Made by a program: the position numbers and the translations under genes. DNA of 64,000 nt from Brachycybe producta. Taxonomy: Eukaryota > Arthropoda > Diplopoda > Playtdesmida > Andrognathidae. The notes under the pieces are model-generated. The model was not told the origin of the DNA, did not search any database, and saw nothing but the letters and a program-made list of their open reading frames with translations. Positions 47,250-59,690 of this stretch are shown one piece after another (position 1 is the first letter of the stretch; each line of letters starts with the position of its first letter). Where the stretch lies: positions 4,117,155-4,181,154 of the forward strand of contig JAUPFP010000013.1 in NCBI GenBank assembly GCA_036925085.1, read 5' to 3'.

Positions 47250-47558
47250 TACCTTGTACACAGTCATGAGTTAAATGAATTCAAATTAAATGTGTTTAGC
47301 TGAATTATACGGAATCCAGTTAAGGACATAGGAACCAAATACAAATTGACTTTATTATTAATATTTTAAATTGAAATAGTAAATCAATATTTAAATGTCA
47401 ATAGTTTATATTGATTATATTTAAGTATTAACTCGATATTTTCAGATTATTCACTGAATAAATTTAATTCGACATATTGTTTGTTTTGCCCTTCACAGGG
47501 CTCTGTAGAACAACGTTTATTATTTAAATACATTTAATTATCAGGTGTGTACTAGGTA
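47250..47558 (-). mobile_element. ~306-bp inverted-repeat element, TACCTAGTACACAC termini, copy 2
   Basis: Opposite orientation to the copy at 12427 and alignable along its whole length, including TTGCCCTTCACAGGGCTCTG. TAA lies at 47247-47249 and 47559-47561. Confidence 0.8.
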
Positions 47559-47640
47559 TAAAGCCCTTGTTTCCACTTGATGAATCTGGGCGAAATCCAA
47601 CTGGAGAAAAAATGTCAGTTTACTGTAGTCAAATTAGCTA

Positions 47641-47690
47641 CAGTATAGCGTCGATTATTGGAACCATCGATTATCGGAAGTTCTGAACCA
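47641..47690 (+). mobile_element. pogo/Tigger-type end
   Basis: CAGTATAGCGTCGATTATTG, then CATCGATTATCGGAA, preceded by TA. This CGATTAT-rich terminus is typical of pogo-like elements. The sequence downstream keeps TTGATTATCGGAAC near 47808, but the other terminus is missing. Confidence 0.55.
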
Positions 47691-48018
47691 ATTTTTTTTA
47701 CTCATTCTTATGGAAATACTACTTATGGAAATAAAAAAAATCTTTGCAATCTGTTTCTTCTTACTTTTCTCCACGTTTTTTAATGGGAGTTCAATTATAT
47801 GAACTTTTGATTATCGGAACTATGTATATCCGACATTAGCAACCCCAGTCTTATCACCAGTGGTCGTTTCCAACTTCAGAAGCCGCTCGTGTGCTAAGGT
47901 CGATGTCTTTTCATAGCGATACAATGTTAACCACAAGCCAGCCACTAGCGACAACATTTTGTAGTCGAACTCGACTGGACAACTCAAAAGTGAACTATCT
48001 GCCAAGGCATATTAAACC

Positions 48019-48273
48019 AGTGATTCCCAAATTTTGTTTGCTCACAGTACACATTATTTTGTGATTGACAAAATTGCTGCTCACTGATAAAACTCACAGC
48101 ACTCTGGTCACTAGTGTGCTGCAGTGTACAACCTTTGAAAACCACTGGCGTAGTGCATGTTTACTTCTAATAAGTTTTGTTAATTTTGCTTTTTCCAATA
48201 AAGTTAAAATGTATTTGAAAATATTTTGCGACACGCCTAGCCAAAACTCACGGCACATCCTTTGGGAATCACT
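48019..48273. mobile_element. hAT miniature element(s), CAGTGATTCCCAAA termini
   Basis: CAGTGATTCCCAAATTTTG at 48019 faces both TTTGAAAACCACTG near 48145 and CTTTGGGAATCACTG ending 48273. Flanking 8-mers TATTAAAC and GAGTAAAC match at six positions. The three ends suggest a composite or nested pair. Confidence 0.65.
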
Positions 48274-48274
48274 G

Positions 48275-48420
48275 GAGTAAACCATAAATTGCCATTTCTC
48301 ATCAATATTTACATAGAAATGGTGTTATTTAGAGGTAAAGATAAGAGTTAAATATAATCTGGATCTAATTAAAATGCAATAACATTACGGGAAATGATGA
48401 ATTGTGACAAATGTTAACTC
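48275..48420 (+). repeat. Dispersed repeat, AAACCATAAATTRC family, copy 2 (fragment)
   Basis: AAACCATAAATTGCCATTTCTC, ATCAATATTTACATAGAAATGG, GAAATGATGAATTG, in the order of the copy at 28.6 kb. Confidence 0.65.
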
Positions 48421-48527
48421 GTGTCAGATTTAGACTTTTTTGAAAAGGTTCTAAATCATAAACAAAACTTACAAACAAGTAAATGTACACAATTTTCAGC
48501 TGTCTTATATATGGCTAATACACATTA

Positions 48528-48790
48528 GGAGTCGTTGTTGCCATACATTGTTGCGGGGTTGCTCCGATACAATGTTGCGGGGTTGCTCCGATACAATGTT
48601 GCAGAATCGCAACTGACGCAATTCAGACCCGCAACAATGTTTCAAAGTTTCGCATTTCAATGTGACTCAAGAAACGTGAATCTGAACGGACGCGCAATTC
48701 AGCCCCGAAACATTTCAACATTGTTGCGGGTCTGAATTGCAACTAACGCGATTCAGACCAGCAACAATGTATCGCAACAAAAGCATCCTC
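48528..48790. mobile_element. CAACATTGTTGCGGGTCTGAAT repeat element, copy 1
   Basis: Edges GTTGTTGCCATACATTGTTG and CAACAATGTATCGCAACAA are inverted. The interior carries repeated CAACAATGTTGC, TCAGACCCGCAACA and GTTGCGATTCAGAC words in both senses, and a direct 21-bp duplication of the TTGCGGGGTTGCTCCGATACA type. Confidence 0.75.
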
Positions 48791-49749
48791 GGTGTGTACT
48801 ACTACTAGCCTTTAGGTTATGAGGAAGTTGGTTAAAATAGGAGAAAAATACAAGTCCGCGCAAACCAGACAACGGTCATTCATCTCCATTTAAATAAAAG
48901 CTTGTAATAGAAAAAAACCAGTTCTAAACATTTCGATATATCAAAAAAAAAATGTGATACATATTGCTCTAGAGTAAACGTACCCCCTCCCCCTTTCTCC
49001 CCAAAAAAGGTGAACAGAATGTGTTATTATAAAATAAATGGATTATTTTCTACTCGTTATTTTTTTTTGTCTTTTTCATTTTCCGTAATGAACAAAAAAA
49101 AAGTAGAGCAACCAAGCGCCTATAGGCTTAGCTTATATATAGTTAATCAATTATAAAAGACAGGAAAAGAAGTCATCATCAGTTGTGTAGTTTTTCTCTC
49201 AGTTTGTGTGTGTTTGTTGTATATTCAGTTCTTATATATAAGAAACAAGGCTAGACATTTAAAAGGGCGCCAATGATGATATTTCGTTTTAATACTTCCT
49301 TTAAATCTGTGTCCACTGTTTAGATAGAGTGCATGTGATTATAGAGCTTCATAGAAACCGACTTGACCCCTTTTTTGTCGTTTCTTATTGTAATATTATA
49401 GCAACTGTTTTGTGTCTGGTTGTGTTTTTAGTAGCTTGTGATTTTGACACTGTCATTCACTGGCCCGATATAACACTTTGCCTATTTACACCTTCTCGTA
49501 GGTCATCATCATCATCATTTTGTATTGGTCATCATTTTTTTTCCTTTCCTTTTCTTCGTCTTCCTCTTGTGTTTTATGTCCATTAAGTGGACCTTAGGTT
49601 ATTTGGTGTGGTAGTGATGGGTGGTTTTGAATGTCTTGTATTGTAACAAAAGCAAATATTCAATTATAGAAGTGCTTCAGTATCTACTGTTGACCTTTTG
49701 GTTTTGACCCCTCAAAGCTAGATTTCTTCACCACATGCGTATTGATGGC

Positions 49750-50260
49750 GGCGGTGGTGGTGGTGGTGGTGGTGGTGGTTGGTCTGCCACTGCTATCATA
49801 TTAATTGAATTGAATTGAACTGTTACCAATTGAGTGGGTCTTTTTTTTCTCTCAATAGATCTCTTCTTTTCTTATCTATGATTATGATGACACACACACA
49901 ATTGGCAATTCTCCCATTTTTTTTAGTTCAATCGATGATGATGATGATGATGATAATGATGGTGATTTTGGAAAGTGGTGATGTCATTTCGAACAAAATC
50001 ATTGAATTTGGTTTTGTGTGTGTGTGTGTGTTTGTCTTCTTGTCTGTTGATGGCCATAACATGAAAGAAAATGGCATTAGTGTTTAGTTTTCTCACTGTT
50101 ATTTTTTTATTGGGTCACTTGATTGCTTTGTAATGCTAAAGAAATAAGGGAAGAAGACATATTATGTATGGTGGCGAATTGTTGACCACATCTGTTGAAG
50201 ATGTTTAATAAGTGGCACACACACACACACACGCACGCACACACACACACACACACATGT
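49750..50260 (+). repeat. Cluster of microsatellites: (GGT)n, (ATG)n, (TG)n, (CA)n
   Basis: GGT run at about 49752-49780, GATGATGATG at about 49934-49955, TG run near 50014, and a CA run with CG steps at 50216-50257. Confidence 0.9.
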
Positions 50261-50989
50261 GGTTCCTTTGGGTTAAGTTTATTCTGTTTGTTTAAAATCC
50301 AATAAGGTCCAAATTCAATGAAGTCTATATTCAATAAGGTCCAAGTTCAAGAAGAAAACAGGAACCTTCTAAACAGGATTTCAACATTGAAAACCAAATG
50401 TTTTATTGAGTACCTTTGAACTGTTTTTTTTTTTTAATTTTAGAACTCTCCTCAGAAGTTTTAAGTTGAAGTTCAGTATTGTCAAGTTTCCATTTAGAAA
50501 TTAAAAAATGGTTTAAAAAGAATAGAATTACAAGTAATCTAAGTTAGTTGTAAATTCGTTTTAGAAGAAACTTAAAGAAAACAATTGAATGTTTTTCATA
50601 AACTGTTTGTTTGATATATTTGAAGAAAGATATTATTATAGAAATACTTCTTGGTAAACCTAAAACGTTTATGTAATTAAAGTTAAATCAAAAAATGCAG
50701 AGAAATTCAACAAAATTGTTCGTTTCATGTAAATAAGTAATTACATAGAAAAAAAGTACAATTAATTAATTGTATGAAGCCAACTAATAGCTTCAATCAG
50801 AAACAATAGCGAAAATTGCAAAGTACAAAGTAACCACAAAAAAAAATTTTTTTCTTAAAAAAATAAGTGAAATTATACGACTGTTGACTTGATCTGTTTT
50901 CACTTGATGAAAATTATTAAATTGTGAAAATGTAAACTTTAAAAACATGGCAGTTATGGTCATATCAGATAACGCTTTTTCATTAGTTG

Positions 50990-51370
50990 AACAATATATG
51001 TGACAATATATTAGGAGAAAAAGAATTCGATATGTGAGTACAAACGTGGCCCGCCTATTCGCCATAATGGTTTGCCTGATTATGTTAGGTCAAGTGAAGT
51101 GAGAAAACCCCTATCGCCCTACCACTTCAACTAAACCATAAATTGCTGCTTCTCCTAGTGTATTTTTTTATAGGTAGAGCTTATAATTAAATCTAGCCAA
51201 CATTTAATTTAAATGCATTTCGTCACCTGAAATGATGAATAATCTAAAGGATTTGCTAAAAATAAGAAGCTCAGAAAAACCAACGAAAAATCTAACAACG
51301 GCTAACAAGTTGAAACGAAAGTTTAATAATTAAAAAGTTGAATTTATTCAACTAAAATTTAAAACTACTT
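50990..51370 (+). repeat. Dispersed repeat, AAACCATAAATTRC family, copy 3
   Basis: ACAAACGTGGCCCGCCTATTC, TAATGGTTTG, TTATGTTAGGTCAAG, AAACCATAAATTGCTGCTTC, GAAATGATGAATA, AAAAGTTGAATTTATTCAACT. Same order as the complement of 28.6-29.0 kb. Confidence 0.7.
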
Positions 51371-51399
51371 TTTTGTCTATTCAGTTTAACACGCATTTT

Positions 51400-53630
51400 T
51401 TACTCACATTTTCAACGAGGCCTAAATGCAAATTTCCAAAAATAATGCAGTTTCTGATTTTGATTTATGATTAAACATCATAGAGTATCCCAAAAAAACG
51501 AGGGGTTTGAGCCCGTCATTTTGCTTTTTTTTTTGGTGAATTTTAATCAAATATTTGACCTGACTCTTACGCTTACATTACCTACATATGTAAAATGTTT
51601 TGAGTTTTTTTATTTCTTCCTCTTCTGAAATAGAAAAGTATAGATTCACTTTCAGAAAAATGTTGAAATTACTATTGAACCACGTTTAAACATAAATTTT
51701 TTTTAATCCAATCTATTACGAAAGATCGAAGAAGTCAAAAAAAAAATTTCGTATCAAAACAACATTTCAAGAAGTATTTTTATTGCTTTAAATTTATAGA
51801 CAAAATCTCAATGTTTGAGTCCAGAAGATGACATCTTCAAAAGAAATATATATAAATTGATATATTTTGAGATGTCCTGTCATCATCTTATTTATACTTG
51901 AGAACATTGAAATGTTTTTTTTTTGCTATGAGCAATAAAATACTTGAAAATGTTGTTTTGATAAGATTTTTTTCTCTCTTTCTCTCTCTGCCTTTTATTA
52001 TTTGAAATCATTCTCCTCCATCTTGTATGAAACTTATTTTATAATTTTTATATAGTAGGCCCTATGTCCAGTTTTTAAATTTTGTGACTTTTTTGTCTCT
52101 TTTTTTCTGTTTTATAAAAAAAAAGACTTGAGGCTATTTTTTTTGCCTTCTAGTCATCTCTCAAAAATTGCAGGGTGATCTTAAAATTGTATGTGACATC
52201 AGCAAATATGTCTTGCTAATGGTGTTTTTGCCATTGCTGTTGTTTGCTTCTACTACTTTTTGTTGACACTGTGGTTTGTCCATTTGTTATGAGAGCTGTC
52301 ATTTACAGTTGACATTTGCAAATTTTTTTGAAGGGGTTTTTTTTCTTCTTCTTTTTTTCCTACTCACAAAAATGTCCAAAAATGTGTGGTCTCTTTTTAG
52401 TAACCGCCATAAGAGTGTTTAGGGTCTAAGGTCAACATAGAATTCTTTTTTTTTTGAGGGGGTTGTAAGTTGTAACCCTACCATATGAGTGTAGATAAAA
52501 AAAAAAGAAACCACCGACCGACCGTATGTCATCTTTCTAGTTTGTGTCTCAAAGAATCAGAAGAAAAAAAAGTTTTAAGAGACTTTTAGCAGAAATGTTT
52601 AGCTTTATATATAGACCACCTCTCTATAATACTATAGAAAAGAGAGAAGAAGAAAAAAAGAAAGTGTATTTGGATTGTGTAGGGGTGTCAAAATGTGGGT
52701 GGAGATGAAGCAATGGGGAATGATTTCTGAAAGATTTGTTCTCTTCTTCACCCTTGGTTGATTTTTCCCGTTAAAATAATTCCACTGTCGATTCTATTAT
52801 GATCACATTCAATTTGTTTCAATGTTAAGATGGGGTTTTGACTTTTCTATCTGCCTGTCTGTCTGTCTTGGTATTAAGGTCCTGCAATTTTCTCTTAACC
52901 CTTGAATCTCAGTGTTTTCATTGTGTCCTCAAATCCAAAAACGCATTTTTTTGTGTTATGTTACAAAAGGTTCCGGAGGTCGGAAGTGATCCTGTCTTAA
53001 CATAAGAGTATATCCGGATTTTTGGGACCCTATGTTAAGCATTTCTATTGTTTCTTTCTTATATTATGTTGAGGTTTGGAGTTTAAGGGGTTTGGGATGT
53101 GTAGTTGTGCTTTTGAAGATGGTGGGTCGTGTTAAGAGAGGGAAGTTCTTTGTCAATTTTCTAAAGCATCTTCATAACTTGGCAAATGTATCCTGTTTTA
53201 TTATTTACAAGCTTTGAAACAACAACAACAACAAAAAAATCTGGACATACGCTCGTATTTTATTCATTGCTAGTAGTACAGTACTTCAATATGTTTTTAA
53301 TTGATTCGGTGAAAGGAATGGTTACTGAATGTTGAGTTTGGAAATGTACTATTTGAAACTGAAAAATCAGCCCTGAAGTCACGTGCAAATGGACGCAATT
53401 ATAAAATCACGTCGTCGTATAACACAACTTGGAATTCAACAGTTGAATAAACCGTGAGGTTACGTTATTACAGGGGTGACCCCCAAAGCCAGTGGAGAAT
53501 TCACCCCCCACCCGCTTTCCAGTTTTAAAATGATGGAATTTTACATTGTTTGCCTAATCGTGTTGTGAATGAGTTTCAATTGGCCATAACATGTGTTTGA
53601 AACAAAGTCTGTAAACTTTGGAATAGATTA
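51400..53630. other. AT-rich intronic sequence
   Basis: Poly(T) and T/C tracts, no supported gene; short frames here lack codon or motif support. Confidence 0.5.
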
Positions 53631-53639
53631 AAATTCTCC

Positions 53640-53720
53640 CTATTTTGCGAGCGTAGCGAGTGAGCAATTATTTTATAGTATACTCTTGCTATCAATTCCA
53701 GCGAGCGTAGCGAGCCATAA
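53640..53720 (+). repeat. Two GCGAGCGTAGCGAG words
   Basis: GCGAGCGTAGCGAGTGAGCAA at 53646 and CAGCGAGCGTAGCGAGCC near 53699; a variant AGCAAGCGTAGCGAGTAAA occurs near 45926. Each is an imperfect palindromic CG-rich word in AT-rich sequence. Confidence 0.7.
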
Positions 53721-53862
53721 AAACAGCACTTATCCTATGACGTATAAAAATGGCTGAAACACACTACTTTCTTTTAAAATATAAATTAAATAATAAAATA
53801 ATAATTTTGGATTTTCGCCCATTCTGATTATTTTATAAAAATATTTTAATACAAAATTTCAA

Positions 53863-53882
53863 TCACCCCCCCCCCCCCCCCC
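53863..53882 (-). repeat. Poly(C) tract
   Basis: About 18 C residues directly followed by a run of A. Confidence 0.9.
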
Positions 53883-55254
53883 AAAAAAAAAGGCAAACGG
53901 CGAGTTGCTCACCAGACACCAGGCTTGGCACATGGACCACTTTTGAGTTGTCGAGTTCAACTGCAAAATGTTGTTGCAGGTGGCTGGGCTGTGGATGCAA
54001 TGTATTTCTATGAAAAGACGCCTGGCCTTTGACCTCGGCCCTTGACCTCGACCACTAAAAGTGGTTCGTATGCCACAAAGCACAAAGATTGCAACAACAA
54101 CAACAACAAAAAACGTCTTAACATGTAGCTGTTGAAGAAACATCTGCTGTTGGTTGTTGTTGTTAGCAAATTGTCGACTCTTACTGCCTTAAAGGTGGCA
54201 ATCACTGCAAGCACAGATGCTATGTAATATGTTTGTTTCTTTCGTAGTTTTCCTTTTTGTTGTTTTAATCAAACAGAATGTGTAACGATGACTATCTTTT
54301 TGATTTGTATTCGAATAAAAGAAACTTTGTATCATCAACATAATATTCTTTTATATGATATTCAGTATAAATTATCATTGTATATTTTCTAAAAATTAAT
54401 TTTCAAAAAATATTTTTTTTTGTTGTCAGTGTGTTTTGTTTTGTGAAAACAGCAGCTGACGTGATGACAAAAGAGTTTTGCGGTAGAAAAGAGAGAGAGA
54501 GAGACTGAAATCTCTCTATCTTTTAAACATCTAATAACAAAACAGTGAAACTGTAATACGACACATCTACATATTAGCAACTATTATGTGTAGTAGGGTT
54601 CCCTTTTATAAATTGAACCAGAATTCATAACATGTCTTTTGTTTTTCATTTTTTTAAAACACAACTTATCAGAGAAAGAAGACGGGGGGAACAAAAACAA
54701 CAACATGTGCAACACATGAAAAGTTGTTCAAAGCCGTTTTTCCATTAAACATGATTTTTCTCTCACAACACATATTGCGGTTTTGACTTTTATCTTTTCT
54801 ATCTCAACAACACTTTTGCTTCTTTTTTTTTTAACAAAGTTTAACACAAATAAATACACATATATTTTTGTATGTTTAAATTGTGAACAAATTTGCACCG
54901 TTGAATTTTAGTCCTACTGAGTTTATTCTGTTATAAAGAGGGAGGGGGGGAAGATTTTCTAAAGGAACCAGTCATAAAGAAAGAAAGAAACTTGTATTAA
55001 TAATAGATCTCTGTGAATAGTGAATGGAGGAGGAGGGAGGTTATTTGCAGTATTCATTGTATATTATGGTTGAAAAGTTACTCATGGGTCAAATCTTTAT
55101 AGAATTATTTATTTTTCTTACATCTGGTTTTAAAATAAAAATCATGAAAGATTTTCTTTTGTTAAAATAACTACGTTAACAAGGTGGAGAGAAAAAAATC
55201 TACTTCAAATGTTATCCTTAGATTTATTACAAAACCTTTAAAGTTGGTTTTATA

Positions 55255-55400
55255 TAACCGTATTCTGGAACGTTGCTTAAGGCAAAGTGGAACTTAAACA
55301 AAGCTAAACTTAAAAATGCTTCATAGATACAATTTAGTTTTGTCTTACGTCATTTTTTAAGTTTAACTTCTATTTTAAGCAACGTTATTTTTAATAAGGA
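55255..55400. repeat. AACGTTGCTTAA inverted-repeat element, second copy
   Basis: GAACGTTGCTTAAGG faces TTTTAAGCAACGTT; inner AACTTAAA / TTTAAGTTTAACTT also pair. Same family as 2251-2385. Confidence 0.5.
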
Positions 55401-55963
55401 GGTGTTAGGTTTGAAAGTTTTTAGTAGCAAACATTTGGTTGAACTGGTTTTAAAGTGGAAATGCATCTCGAATGCTGGGTATTTCTGTCTTTCAGGACAA
55501 AATTAAAAGAAACATAAAATGTTTTAGAAACTAGAAAAGCAATTAAGAGAAGAAACACAACAAACGCACTGAAAAACCATCAGAAAACATATAGAAATTA
55601 AAAAGCATAATATTTCTATGGTCTTTTGGAATTTGGCGCTCGTGTTAAATACCATACAGAGGGAAATTCAGTTGGATTTTTTTAGGCTTGTGTGTTCCCC
55701 CCCCCCCCTAAAATTCTAAAATCCTTCCACAAAAATGCTTTACCAAAAAAAAAAAATAGTAGGCCCCCTATTTAAGGTAGATTATTTATGCATATTAATT
55801 GGCCTGATCAATTTTTTTTAGTACAAATTAAAATTAGCAATTGTTTAATTTATGTTTCTGTTTAAATTAAAAAAAAATACATTTTGTCACATGAAATATT
55901 GTAGTTCCTGTGACTTTTGCGTCCTAGGCGATGGCCAACCTAAAGGGTATTACTCACCAAGCA

Positions 55964-56190
55964 TGCTTTGTTCCTGGGCTGAATCGTGTCAGTTGCGATT
56001 CAGACCAGCAACAATGTTGAAATGTTACGGAAACTGAATCGCGTCAGCTCAGATTCATGTTTCTTGACTCCCATTGAAATGGGAAACTTTTAAACATTGT
56101 TGCGGGTCTGAATCGCGTCAGTTGCGATTTTGCCCCGCAACATTGTATCGGAGAAGCCCAGCAACAATGTATCGCAACAAGGAATCCTAG
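55964..56190. mobile_element. CAACATTGTTGCGGGTCTGAAT repeat element, copy 2
   Basis: CTGAATCGTGTCAGTTGCGA, CAGCAACAATGTTGAAATG, CAACATTGTTGCGGGTCTGA, GCAACATTGTATCGGAG, ending CAACAATGTATCGCAACAA as in the copy at 48528. Confidence 0.75.
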
Positions 56191-56199
56191 TTTGTAACT

Positions 56200-57440
56200 T
56201 TACTAGCCATAAATTCGCCAAATGATAGGGCCGGCTCTTTTTCGAATACACTTTCATTTTATTTTTCAAAACGGTGGAATATTTTAAGTTTTATATATAC
56301 GTTTCTTCTTGTGAAAGTTAGTAAACTTGTAAAAAAACAATTGCAGTTAAACTTTAGCAAGACAGTATAATTTGTACAATGTTTTTCAGCGTTTGATATA
56401 GCGCTCTATATACATACATTATATTATAAATACATGTATATATATTGTATATGTTTAGAAGAAACATATCAGATATTCAAGAAGAAGTGTTTTATATGTA
56501 CTTCTTAATTACTGCGTAACTAATTAGGAAAACCATTGCGTTATTTTTAATGGTAACTTTCTTTTTTTAAGAAAAGAAGGCCGGAAATTTCATAATTAGT
56601 ATGCAAGTTGACGCCTTGCTTTTCTAGTAATATAAACCTTTACTTTTCATTTCTCTCTCTCTTTGGTGCATATGGGGTTCTTATCTTATTTCTTCCCTTT
56701 ATGAAACCTAACTCTTATATAAAAGATTAGAAATTCCAAATACTTATATTTTCATTGATTTTTTTCTTCTTCTTCTTTTCACTTTTTAGGTTTTTTTTTC
56801 TTCTAATCTTAAAAAAACCCGGAAATAGGCCTTATTACAATTTATATTTTAGTAACTGTATTTTTTTTTTTTCAATTTGATTTTGATCTACATATTATAT
56901 AAGTGTGTGTGACCTTTTTTTTTCTCTCTCTTCACATTTATACACTGTAAAGTGTACATTAAAATTAACCTACTGTTTTTTTTTTCTTTCTTCTTCTTCT
57001 TCCTTTTTGTGTTCTTTATTAAGACAAAAGATAGACTTAAGGGTGTGAAATTAGTTTTTATGCAAATGAGCAAGTAACTAACACAAGTGAGAAAAAAAAA
57101 TGTAACAAACATGTTTTAATACAGTGTTTAAACATACAAAATACATTGAGGAGGATAGAAGGAAGGGGGTTTTAAATGAGACCAACATTAGCTTATTTTT
57201 ATAAGTGATCTGATTAAAAGGACCGTCAATCAGGTAAGGTTAGTCATTAATCTCTTCTCAAGAATTACATATTAGGTTAGAAAGGAAGGTGGAGCACTTA
57301 GTAATCCTTTTAAACTTAGCTTCTTCTATGCAAACAAAATCTCTCGTTATTCTTTTTATCTTTTTTTTGTGTGTGTGTGTGTAATGTGTTCATTTTTGCT
57401 GTTGTTGTTTTTGAACGATTTCAGTGTTAGATGGCGCTTT
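56200..57440. other. AT-rich intronic sequence
   Basis: T/C-rich tracts near 56760-57010, a TG run near 57370. No gene seen. Confidence 0.5.
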
Positions 57441-57467
57441 TAGAATTAGAAAGAAACTTTTACAAAG

Positions 57468-57672
57468 ACAGGCAGTTAGAAATTCGGAAGAACATCAGTT
57501 AGCTCCACCCTTGTTATGACGAACGCAATTTCTAATTGGTTGGTTATGTAGTCTGACGTTACATGCTCTGCCCTTTTCAACGTCGAACCACACAACAAAC
57601 CGATTAGAAGTTGCCGGTCGTCATAACAAGGGCGAAACCAACTGAAGTTCTCCCCGATTTCTAACTGCCTGT
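57468..57672. mobile_element. Palindromic 206-bp element, copy 5
   Basis: ACAGGCAGTTAGAAATTCGG to AACTGCCTGT with the perfect 9-bp duplication TTTACAAAG at 57459-57467 and 57673-57681. The central segment is in the opposite sense to copy 1. Confidence 0.92.
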
Positions 57673-57936
57673 TTTACAAAGATGTTGATAAAGAGTCTGG
57701 AACAACCTTAGTTTGTTCAATCTCTTTTGTAACATGAGCAATTAATTGAATACGAGTACAGTAAATTTTTTCTCAACTTAAAGTTATTTGTTGAGCAATT
57801 TAAATTGAGGAACTCATGACGCTCCTAATGGCCAATCATAGATGCATGGGAAAATACGGCTCATTGAAACATCCCAACACAGTATATTAAAGTACAATGG
57901 GAAAACCGTTTAAAAACTGAACAAGAGCAACACTAA

Positions 57937-58422
57937 TGGTGGGGCCACACTAACGTTAACGTCTAACGTCCATCATCATCGCAATAATTAAAGCGTCAAA
58001 AAAACATAGATTAAACTACGTGGTAAATTGAATGGCTACAATTGCATTTGACGTCTAGTCAATAAATAACGCGTTTTTTGATAAAAATTATTTCAAGATG
58101 GAGGTTGACGCTGCTACACTGGTGTATTATATGAGTGTCAATTATTATGTTATGAATTTATTATTAAAATCATAAACCACGCTGGAAGCTCGAACCTGTT
58201 GCGTTCACAATACACAATGCTAGTGTAGCCAAACCAACGCGATAAATGACGCGCTAAATCGCTTTGATGTGTCAAAAAAGACCGCCACCTGAGCTATCGC
58301 CTAACGTCTAACGCCATTAATAATGACGATAATAAATTAGCGCGTTAAGTCGTGGCTACATCTTTGTTTAATGTCAAATAACGCGACAATTAACTGCTTT
58401 AGACGTTAATGTGGCCCCAGCA
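57937..58422. mobile_element. 486-bp inverted-repeat element, GGGGCCACA termini, TAA flanks
   Basis: TGGTGGGGCCACACTAACGT faces TTAACGT-type sequence ending in TGTGGCCCCAGCA. TAA lies at 57934-57936 and 58423-58425. A 3-bp TWA duplication fits PIF/Harbinger. The interior repeats AACGTCTAACG, AACGCG and TAGCGCG words. Confidence 0.7.
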
Positions 58423-59204
58423 TAAATGATAATACATATTAATAGAAAACTGAGTTGTGGGGATTTGTTTTTTGTAATTGATTGCATTTTGTTGAAGATA
58501 TATTTTTCAAACACATCAATGAACAACTTTCATTTCATATATAATTTACATTTATATTGAATCTATAAGGTTGTGAATGTTTGTTTAAGTAGTTTCAAAA
58601 ATTAATTCTATAATCGTATTGAAAATACAGGTGGTTTGTGCGTGCTTTCACTAGGTGGCAATAGAAGATATTTTTATTTTAGAAAAATTAGGTTAAAAAT
58701 ATCTTCTAAAGGAAGGTTCACGCATGCCGAAAAGCCACCAGAAAATAATAGTATTCAAAGATGTATGGCGTTTCCTTAAGCAGTTGTCACATTTGCTATT
58801 TTTCTCGCAAGATTCAGTTCAAAAAATAAGTCAGATATTGCTGTGAATCTTGCAAAAAAACAATGATCAGCATTTTCTGTAAGACGGTGTTGCAAGAATC
58901 CACTTTTGAGTCTTGAATGTTATCACATTAGCAATTGCAATCAATTTAAAGACACAGTGCTTTAAATATTGCCAATGGGATCACCACTTTAGGGTAGAAA
59001 TATAGTGGATTCAATTGATCATCACGTAGTGTGATATGCTTTATGCAGCACTTCATACATCTTTATGAATCCTGTTGAATCTTGAAGAATTAATTAACCA
59101 ACGATTTCATTTGAAGCACAGCTTCAATCACCTCTGCTACAGAGTAGTAAACACGATATAAAAATTATATTATTGACCTCAAAAAATGAATGTGTAAAGT
59201 TTTT

Positions 59205-59690
59205 ATTACAGGGTGATTCAATTCAAAATCAACACAAAAAGTAGTCATTTTCAACCTCAAACATCACCGATTTGGCCCAAATTAATAATTTTTTGAAGAA
59301 AAAAAATATGGTTTTTTTAGATATTTGAGGTCAAAGTTTATGTATGATGAACTTTGACCTATTGTTTGCATGTATAGCCATGTTACATATATCGATGGAA
59401 AGCTTGTTTAATTAGCTTTCCAAAAGGTCCAACATCTTGATTCTACCTAGCATATAACAGGAGATATTTGAAAATCACTGAACCGTGCCGAGCCAAATTT
59501 GAGGTTTTTTGCAAAGTTCAAACAGTCATATCCTAAAAACTACAGGGGTTACAAGGCTACATATGATACATAATAGTTTTATATGGTCCTTATTATGTGT
59601 ACCAAATTTGAGCAAAATCGGAGATGTTGAGGTTGAGGCTGAGGCCCATGTTGATTTTCTGTTTGTAATCGCTCTACATCAGTGCAGTTA
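59205..59690. repeat. Unclassified repeat-like block with CAGGGTGATTCA edge
   Basis: Starts ACAGGGTGATTCAATTCAAA, a transposon-like edge, and contains TATATCGATGGAAAGCTTG facing CTTTCCA words. No right end identified. Confidence 0.35.

Noticed and set aside
47820-48005. 61-codon minus-strand frame as pogo transposase
   Set aside because: It lies inside a pogo-flanked region but I could not match it to any transposase motif.
53859-54214. Minus-strand frames of 94 and 68 codons
   Set aside because: Built from CAA/TTG repeats and a poly(C) tract; no domain seen.
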